A stretch of DNA of 39,121 bases from an uncultured Coriobacteriaceae bacterium (GTDB lineage Bacteria > Actinomycetota > Coriobacteriia > Coriobacteriales > CADBOM01). The notes beneath the pieces were generated by a model. It was given only the letters and a program-made list of their open reading frames with translations. It made no database searches and was not told the DNA's origin. Position 1 is the stretch's first letter. The number at the start of each line of letters is the position of its first letter. This document shows positions 26,113 to 31,327 of this stretch, piece by piece. Location of the stretch: positions 1-39,121 of the forward strand of contig CADBOM010000084.1 in NCBI GenBank assembly GCA_902796325.1. Direction: 5' to 3'. Position numbers and translations under genes: made by a program.

Positions 26113-27543
26113 ATGAACGAGGAAACCGGTGTGTCGACTAATACCACAGGGGGCGGAAGAAGCCTGTTCTCTGGAAAGATGGGATTCGTGCTTTCTGCTG
26201 CAGCCAGTGCAATCGGCCTTGGAAATCTCTGGAGGTTCCCGTATCTCGCCGCAAAATATGGCGGAGGCGCTTTTCTCATCGTATATCTGCTCCTGGTTGC
26301 AACGTTTGGATTTGCCCTGATGATGGCAGAAGTTGGACTCGGCCGTAAAACCAGGCTCAGCACCATCGGCGCATACAAGAGCATCCGCAAGAAATGGGCT
26401 TTCGTGGGCGTGTTGGCGTCTGCCGTGCCGTTCCTCATCACCCCATACTATGCGGTTATCGGAGGATGGGTAACCAAATATACGGTGTCCTACTTCACAA
26501 CTCCTGCCGATCAGATTGCTCAGAGCGGGTACTTCACCAGCTTCATCACCGAGGTTAGCCCCGAGACCTTCGTCTATACCTTCATATTCCTTGCAATCTG
26601 CATCGCCGTAGTTGCCTTCGGAGTTAAGAGCGGCGTCGAGAAGTCGAGCAAGATCCTGATGCCGGTCCTCATTGGAATGTCGGTTGTGATTACCGTTGTG
26701 GGATGCATGCAGCCTGGTGCAGCAGAGGGCATCGCCTACTTCCTGATTCCGGATTTCTCGAAGATATCGGTGGAGATGGTGGTTGCAGCCATGGGGCAGA
26801 TGTTCTTCAGTCTGTCGCTGGCCATGGGAATCATGGTCACCTACGGCTCGTATCTGCGCAAAGAGGACAACCTCGAGAAATCGGTAAGGAACATCGAGGT
26901 GTTCGACAGCCTCATCGCAATCCTCGCGGGATTCATGATCATCCCTGCTTGCTTCGCTGTAACGGGAAGCGGTGCTGGCGTTGCCGAGAACGCTGGCCCG
27001 TCCCTCATGTTCGTGGTGTTGCCTCAGATTTTCTCGCAGTTTGGGCCAGCTGCAAACTTCATGGGCGCGGCATTCTTCCTGCTCGTTCTGTTCGCTGCAG
27101 CCACAAGCTCCATTTCTCTTCTGGAAGCTTGCATTTCAATCGTCTCCGATGGGCTTAAATGCTCCAGGGGCAAGAGCATCGTTATTTGCTCGATATTCAT
27201 GTTCGTTGTGGCAACGGTGGTGAACATGGGATACAACGTCTGGATTGGCGTAGACCCAGAGTTCGTGCTGTTTGGAATTGGGCAGCAGGGCGACCACCAG
27301 ATCCTCGACTTCCTGGACTTCCTGTCCAACACCATCATGATGCCGATAGTTGCCCTGCTCACCTGCATCTTCGTGGGTTGGATTATCAAACCCAAGGCCG
27401 TGATTGAAGAGGTGGAGCAGGAGGGTGTGACCATGAAAGCGAAGAAACTCTTCACGGTCATGATCAAGTACATCGCTCCCGTGTTCACTGTGGCCATTCT
27501 TATCGGCTACGTTCTCATGGCTGTTGGAGCGATCAACCTGTAG
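26113..27543 (+). CDS. Neurotransmitter:sodium symporter family amino-acid transporter
   Basis: Sodium-coupled inner-membrane importer of the LeuT/MhsT/TnaT family, 476 residues with about twelve hydrophobic segments. The first membrane segment carries the unwound sodium- and substrate-binding motif SAIGLGNLWRFPYLAAKYGGGAF. Further family features are the YYAVIGGW segment and SLSLAMGIMVTYGSY in the sixth membrane segment. ATG 26113 has GGAGGGG just upstream; the spacing is short but better than for ATGs at 26044 or 26098. The gene has its own promoter. Bacterial members carry hydrophobic or aromatic amino acids, and the next genes make phenylalanine/tyrosine, so an aromatic substrate is a reasonable guess. 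Its last 18 bp, including the stop, are duplicated downstream. Confidence 0.92.
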   Translation: MNEETGVSTNTTGGGRSLFSGKMGFVLSAAASAIGLGNLWRFPYLAAKYGGGAFLIVYLLLVATFGFALMMAEVGLGRKTRLSTIGAYKSIRKKWAFVGVLASAVPFLITPYYAVIGGWVTKYTVSYFTTPADQIAQSGYFTSFITEVSPETFVYTFIFLAICIAVVAFGVKSGVEKSSKILMPVLIGMSVVITVVGCMQPGAAEGIAYFLIPDFSKISVEMVVAAMGQMFFSLSLAMGIMVTYGSYLRKEDNLEKSVRNIEVFDSLIAILAGFMIIPACFAVTGSGAGVAENAGPSLMFVVLPQIFSQFGPAANFMGAAFFLLVLFAAATSSISLLEACISIVSDGLKCSRGKSIVICSIFMFVVATVVNMGYNVWIGVDPEFVLFGIGQQGDHQILDFLDFLSNTIMMPIVALLTCIFVGWIIKPKAVIEEVEQEGVTMKAKKLFTVMIKYIAPVFTVAILIGYVLMAVGAINL

Positions 27544-27562
27544 GGGAGCGATTAACCTGTAG
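27525..27562 (+). repeat. 19-bp tandem duplication of the NSS gene 3' end
   Basis: TGGAGCGATCAACCTGTAG (27525-27543), which ends with the stop codon, is repeated as GGGAGCGATTAACCTGTAG (27544-27562), with two mismatches. Confidence 0.85.
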
Positions 27563-27872
27563 GTCGTAACAGTTATAGCCGGATTGCCACGCGAGCTGGG
27601 CTGGCTGCCGCATAGAGTGCTGCCGCACAGAGTTGGGTTTTATATGCAAGATCGTTTGCCACGCAAATAATTAAACGTGCAAAGCGGATGCAAAAAATGG
27701 GGAGGCCGCCTTCTGGCAACCTCCCCATTTGCTTTGATTGAACGGTGCGCTTGATTTGGGTTTTCGAGTCCGAGAAATCCTCTTGTCGGTCCTCTTTCCG
27801 GGATTGAAGCACCGGGTTGCGATTGTCGTTGCCGAAGTCTATGTAACCGTTTAGGCCACGACACCATCTCCA
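27544..27872. other. Convergent spacer between NSS transporter and pheA
   Basis: It contains the duplicated NSS gene end, a second tandem repeat at 27604-27633 (GCTGCCGCATAGAGT/GCTGCCGCACAGAGT, one mismatch) and the pheA terminator at 27692-27730. No gene is visible. Confidence 0.6.
27692..27730 (-). terminator. Terminator of the DAHP synthase-pheA operon
   Basis: AAATGGGGAGG (27695-27705) pairs with CCTCCCCATTT (27720-27730). Read on the minus strand the stem is followed by a T-run, so it ends the aroF-pheA transcript. It may also stop the converging NSS transcript. Confidence 0.85.
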
Positions 27873-29015
27873 CTAAATCTCGGCGTAGTTTCCTAGGAAC
27901 ACCAAGCTCTCGGTTGTCTGCTCAAGGTTGGTGAGCATCTCGAGGATTCCATCTTCCCTAACAGATGCCTCGATGTCGAAGAAGAACATGAAGTCGAAGT
28001 CGTGGCCGATGATCGGGAGACTTTCGAGCTTCAGAAGGTTGATCCCAAGGGCCGCGAACTTGCCAAGCACCTCGTAAAGCGATCCAGGCTCATGCTTGCA
28101 GGTGAGGATGAGGCTGATCCTGTTGGCTCCGGGATAGATGGTTGGCTTCTTGGCTATGCAGATGAAACGGGTGTAGTTGTTGTCACTGTTCTGGATTTCG
28201 GTGGCAACTGGCTGCAGTCCGTACAATTCTCCGCTGTAATGGGAGGCGATGGCTGCGATTTCGTTGGTATCGCTGGTTGCAACCTCGCGTACTGCCTCGG
28301 CGGTGTTGGTGGCGGGGGTGATCTTCACCTTACCGCGGAGAGTCGAGAGGAAGTTGCTGCATTGTCCAAGGGCCTGCTCATGCGAGCGGATTTCCTTGAT
28401 GTCCTCCAGCTTGGTTCCGGGCTTTGCCAGAAGCTCGTGCCTTACGAACAGCCTCTCGCTTCTCACGATATATGCGTTCTTCTGCTGCAGAAGGTCGTAT
28501 ATCGCGCGCACCGAACCGTTGGAGCTGTTCTCGATGGGCAGCACTCCGAAGTTGCACAGGCCGCTTTCCACGGCATCGAACACCGCTTCGAATGTTCCGA
28601 AATACATTAGGTTTCCTCTGGGGAACATCTTGTCGGCGGCCATCTGCGAATAGCTGCCCTCCGTGCCCTGGCAGGCAATCGATCCGGTTTGCGGGAATAC
28701 CTGCTCGGGCTCCTCGAGAGCACTGACGATTAGCTCTCCCAGCTTGCTTGGCCTTGCAAGAAGCTTGTCCTGGTATGCACGCGAGGTGGAGAAGATTGTG
28801 TTCCAAAGGCTGCTAACATAGCGCTCCTTGTCTCCAGATGCCTCTCTCACCTTCTTTAGGATTTCACGCTCGCGGGTCTTGTCCAATACTGGGGCGTTCT
28901 CGGTTTTCTTTTCCTTGGCAATTTCCGCGCACAAATCCATTCTGTGAAGGTAGTGCTTCAAGATTTCGTCATCTGCCTGGTCTATTCCTTGCCTGAGCTC
29001 TTCAATGGAGGACAT
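27873..29015 (-). CDS. pheA: Bifunctional chorismate mutase/prephenate dehydratase
   Basis: P-protein of 380 residues that converts chorismate to prephenate and then phenylpyruvate, the committed route to phenylalanine. Residues 1-90 are the AroQ-type chorismate mutase (ELRQGIDQADDEILKHYLHRMDL). Residues 105-285 are prephenate dehydratase with the substrate-binding Thr-Arg-Phe at 282-284 in NNYTRF. Residues 298-375 are an ACT domain with EPGSLYEVLG and ESLP (331-334), equivalent to the phenylalanine-binding GALV and ESRP motifs, so feedback inhibition by phenylalanine is expected. AAAGGAAC precedes the ATG. It lies 172 bp downstream of the DAHP synthase gene and shares its attenuator. Confidence 0.95.
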   Translation of the reverse strand: MSSIEELRQGIDQADDEILKHYLHRMDLCAEIAKEKKTENAPVLDKTREREILKKVREASGDKERYVSSLWNTIFSTSRAYQDKLLARPSKLGELIVSALEEPEQVFPQTGSIACQGTEGSYSQMAADKMFPRGNLMYFGTFEAVFDAVESGLCNFGVLPIENSSNGSVRAIYDLLQQKNAYIVRSERLFVRHELLAKPGTKLEDIKEIRSHEQALGQCSNFLSTLRGKVKITPATNTAEAVREVATSDTNEIAAIASHYSGELYGLQPVATEIQNSDNNYTRFICIAKKPTIYPGANRISLILTCKHEPGSLYEVLGKFAALGINLLKLESLPIIGHDFDFMFFFDIEASVREDGILEMLTNLEQTTESLVFLGNYAEI

Positions 29016-29049
29016 TTTGTTCCTTTCGATAACTTCCTAGGCTTTCGGC

Positions 29050-29077
29050 CCGTGGCTGTTAGTCCGTGGCTATTGTC
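29050..29077. repeat. 14-bp tandem repeat between aroF and pheA
   Basis: CCGTGGCTGTTAGT (29050-29063) and CCGTGGCTATTGTC (29064-29077). No function is evident. Confidence 0.55.
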
Positions 29078-29187
29078 TTTCTATGTTTCTTTCAATTGAG
29101 GCAGCGGCTGGGGCGGCTCTAGTGTCGACGGATGTCTTTCCGAACGTCCTTCTAGATGCTCCGCGTTGCAGTAACCATGATCGACGG

Positions 29188-30207
29188 TTAGTTAATTGGC
29201 TTCATCTTTCCCATGGCCTCGTGCAGGGTGTGGAGGTTCTCGACCAGCGTTGCGAATGCATCTGGCAGCATGGCTTGCGGTCCGTCGGACAGCGCCTTCT
29301 CGGGGTGGTTGTGAACCTCAATCTCCAATCCGTCCGCACCGGCTGCAACAGATGCCATCGAAAGCGGTGCCACGAGGTCGCGCTTGCCGCCGGAATGGCT
29401 TGGGTCGAGGATGATGGGAAGATGCGAGAGCTTCCTCAAAACCGGCACTGCAGAAACATCGAGGGTGTTCCTGGTTTGGGTTTCGAAGGTGCGGATTCCG
29501 CGCTCGCAGAGGATGACGTTGGGATCGCCCTCGGACATGATGTACTCTGCGCTCATGAGGAGCTCCTGATAGGTTGCCATCATTCCGCGCTTGAGCAGGA
29601 TGGGCTTGTCGGTGGAGCCAAGAACCTTCAGAAGATCGAAGTTCTGCATGTTGCGAGCGCCAACCTGGAGAACGTCGATATCGTCGAAGAGGTCGATGTC
29701 CTCGGCCTTCATGATTTCGGTGACGATAGGAAGACCGGTTTGCTCCCTTGCTTCGCGCAGGAGGTTCAACCCCTCTTCACCGAGTCCCTGGAAGGAATAG
29801 GGGGAGGTGCGGGGCTTGAATGCTCCACCGCGCAGCATGGTGGCGCCTGCGTCCTTTACGAGCTTGGCAATCGTGCAAACCTGCTCTTCGGATTCCACGG
29901 AGCAGGGGCCTGCGATGATGGTGAGGTTGCCTCCACCGATTTGGGTGTCGCCAACCTTGATTACGGTGTCTTCGGGATGGAACTTGCGGTTGGCCTTCTT
30001 GTACGGCTCCTGAACTCGCTTGACGTCTTCTACGATGTCCAACGCGGCGATGAGGTCCATATCGATCTTGGATGTGTCACCAACAAGTCCAACCACGGTT
30101 TGCGTTGTACCCTTGCTGATGTTGACCTCCATGCCCATGGTCTTGAGCCAGTTGATCAGGTTGTTCAACTGTTCCTGATCTGGGTTGTTCTTGAGTATTA
30201 CTATCAT
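29188..30207 (-). CDS. aroF: 3-deoxy-7-phosphoheptulonate (DAHP) synthase, type I-beta
   Basis: First enzyme of the shikimate pathway: condenses phosphoenolpyruvate and erythrose 4-phosphate. 339 residues. The N-terminal 70 residues form the ferredoxin-like regulatory domain typical of the Thermotoga-type enzyme (MIVILKNNPDQEQLNNLINWLKTMGMEV), followed by the TIM barrel with AGPCSVES, RGGAFKPRTSPYSFQGLG, VGARNMQNFDLL and the metal-site DPSHSGGKRD. GGAAGGAA precedes the ATG. It heads the aroF-pheA operon, 205 bp after an attenuator terminator. The N-terminal domain in this type gives allosteric inhibition by tyrosine or phenylalanine, so the pathway is probably controlled both at enzyme level and by attenuation. 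Confidence 0.95.
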   Translation of the reverse strand: MIVILKNNPDQEQLNNLINWLKTMGMEVNISKGTTQTVVGLVGDTSKIDMDLIAALDIVEDVKRVQEPYKKANRKFHPEDTVIKVGDTQIGGGNLTIIAGPCSVESEEQVCTIAKLVKDAGATMLRGGAFKPRTSPYSFQGLGEEGLNLLREAREQTGLPIVTEIMKAEDIDLFDDIDVLQVGARNMQNFDLLKVLGSTDKPILLKRGMMATYQELLMSAEYIMSEGDPNVILCERGIRTFETQTRNTLDVSAVPVLRKLSHLPIILDPSHSGGKRDLVAPLSMASVAAGADGLEIEVHNHPEKALSDGPQAMLPDAFATLVENLHTLHEAMGKMKPIN

Positions 30208-30403
30208 TTGCTTTTTCCTTCCAGTTCTTCGGAGCGTTCCCGGCTTCCAGTTTTCTCGGTTCTCGTTCCATCAGGCTGCGCATTCCCTGCGCAACCACCT
30301 TGACGCTTAAATTGCTTTCCGGCTACGCGCTTTGCGGTTTGCTCGATTCGGGCTCTTCTGCTCATCTCGGTTGGCCAGATCTTGTGGGCAAGAAGATTCC
30401 GGG

Positions 30404-30442
30404 CAAACAAAAGACCTCCGCAGCTTGCCTGCTGCGGAGGTC
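30404..30442 (-). terminator. Attenuator terminator of the aroF-pheA operon
   Basis: On the minus strand GACCTCCGCAGC (30442-30431), a 6-nt loop and GCTGCGGAGGTC (30424-30413) are followed by TTTTGTTTG. It lies after the leader peptide and before aroF. The competing antiterminator pairs GCCTGCTGC within the leader frame (30509-30501) with GCAGCAGGC (30435-30427) in the 5' arm and loop of this hairpin, 9 perfect base pairs. Confidence 0.88.
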
Positions 30443-30475
30443 GTAATCTCAAAGCTTTTGCCGTGTCAAGAACAG

Positions 30476-30568
30476 CTATTGCAAGATTTCAGAGCACTCA
30501 GCAGCAGGCCTACCCATAAAGAAGTAGGTAAAGTAGGTAAACCACTGATATGCTGCAAAGAACTTCAC
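30476..30568 (-). CDS. Aromatic leader peptide of the aroF-pheA attenuator
   Basis: 30-residue open frame starting at GTG with AAGGAGAG 9 nt upstream. It begins MKFFAAYQWFTYFTYFF: residues 3-17 contain six Phe, three Tyr and one Trp. Such a run is the hallmark of a transcription-attenuation leader. If charged aromatic tRNA is scarce the ribosome stalls in this run, leaving the downstream GCCTGCTGC free to form the antiterminator. If translation reaches the stop (30476) the ribosome covers that segment and the terminator forms. CCTAC in the codon run can also pair with GTAGG just after it, giving the usual protective first hairpin. The mixed Phe/Tyr/Trp content fits control of the common pathway step (DAHP synthase) as well as pheA. 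Confidence 0.88.
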   Translation of the reverse strand: MKFFAAYQWFTYFTYFFMGRPAAECSEILQ

Positions 30569-30667
30569 TTGTAATAACTCTCCTTAACTGGTAGAGACGA
30601 TATCACTTTTTCCTCATGTGAACAGTGGGAATTTTTATTTTTGACATGAGTTTTTCATTTTCGGAGC

Positions 30668-30685
30668 ACTTTACTCGGCTAAAGT
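30668..30685. promoter_or_regulatory. Inverted repeat at the putative aromatic operon promoter
   Basis: ACTTTA-CTCGGC-TAAAGT, perfect 6-bp arms with a 6-bp spacer, overlapping a possible -35 element of the leader-peptide transcript. It could be a repressor site adding to the attenuator. No regulator gene for it is identified. Confidence 0.35.
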
Positions 30686-30772
30686 CAAAAATTCTCCAAG
30701 CCTAGCTCGCTTATAGCTCGCGCACGTCAAACATTAATCCGAATAGAGAAATCGCTGCAATGTTAAGCGCAT

Positions 30773-30824
30773 ATATCCCCGAGGGGTATATATAATGCTG
30801 GTTGAAGATACCCCCTAGGGGTAT
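30773..30824 (+). promoter_or_regulatory. Two CsoR operators around the csoR-copA promoter
   Basis: The upstream site is TATCCCCGAGGGGTATA (30773-30790, abutting the -10 TATAAT at 30791-30796). The downstream site is the perfect ATACCCC-CTA-GGGGTAT (30808-30824). Both match the known CsoR operator form TACCCC...GGGGTA, and csoR is the next gene, so copper-relieved autorepression is expected. Confidence 0.82.
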
Positions 30825-30869
30825 TTATTCAAAGACCGAATGAAATCAACTTGTTGGGGGAGATTCCCA

Positions 30870-31250
30870 ATGGCAGAGAACACCAAGGATATGAGATTGG
30901 ATACGACAGGCGACGCCGGCATGGCAGCGCATGATGGTGATGCGACAAGCTGTTGCTGCTGTGGGGAGGCCAGATACAAGAACACGGAGAGATCCGAGGA
31001 GTTCCAGGCCAATCTCCAGAGGCGTCTGAACAGGGCGATAGGCCAGCTCGGTGGCGTTAAGCAGATGATCGAGGACAACCGATATTGCGGAGACGTGCTT
31101 ACCCAGCTGGCGGCTGTTGAGTCTGCTGTCCGTAGGATTTCAGACATGGTTCTGCAAAACCACATGGAAACCTGCGTGGTTGAGAAGATACGCCAGGGCG
31201 ATGACGAGGTTGTGGACGAGCTGATGCAGCTCATCAAGAAGTTCAAGTAA
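30870..31250 (+). CDS. csoR: Copper-sensing repressor CsoR
   Basis: DUF156/CsoR all-helical repressor of 126 residues, longer than the usual 85-110. The copper site Cys-His-Cys is complete: Cys73 (NRYCGDVL), His98 and Cys102 (QNHMETC). Cu(I) binding lowers DNA affinity and releases the operon. The N-terminal 40 residues are an extension holding four consecutive cysteines (28-31, SCCCCGEA), which the family does not need and which may bind copper or another soft metal. ATG 30870 is preferred because GGGGGAG lies just upstream; the earlier ATG at 30840 lacks a site. It lies immediately upstream of copA. Confidence 0.94.
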   Translation: MAENTKDMRLDTTGDAGMAAHDGDATSCCCCGEARYKNTERSEEFQANLQRRLNRAIGQLGGVKQMIEDNRYCGDVLTQLAAVESAVRRISDMVLQNHMETCVVEKIRQGDDEVVDELMQLIKKFK

Positions 31251-31327
31251 GTGGTGATTGTATTCGCCTGACGATGTTCGCATCCGCATCATATGCGGAG
31301 ATGTTTAGATAAGAAGGTGGAATCCAG

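Larger units (their letters stand above)
30569..30869. other. Divergent regulatory region, aromatic operon and copper operon
   Basis: No gene is visible. For the minus-strand aromatic operon there is a possible -35 TTGACT (30688-30683) overlapped by the inverted repeat ACTTTA-N6-TAAAGT (30668-30685). For the plus-strand copper operon there is TATAAT (30791-30796) flanked by two CCCC/GGGG operators. Confidence 0.5.

Noticed and set aside
30204-30452. 82-codon minus-strand frame whose stop overlaps the aroF start
   Set aside because: It would begin upstream of the attenuator hairpin and span it; there is no ribosome site and a low-complexity basic composition.
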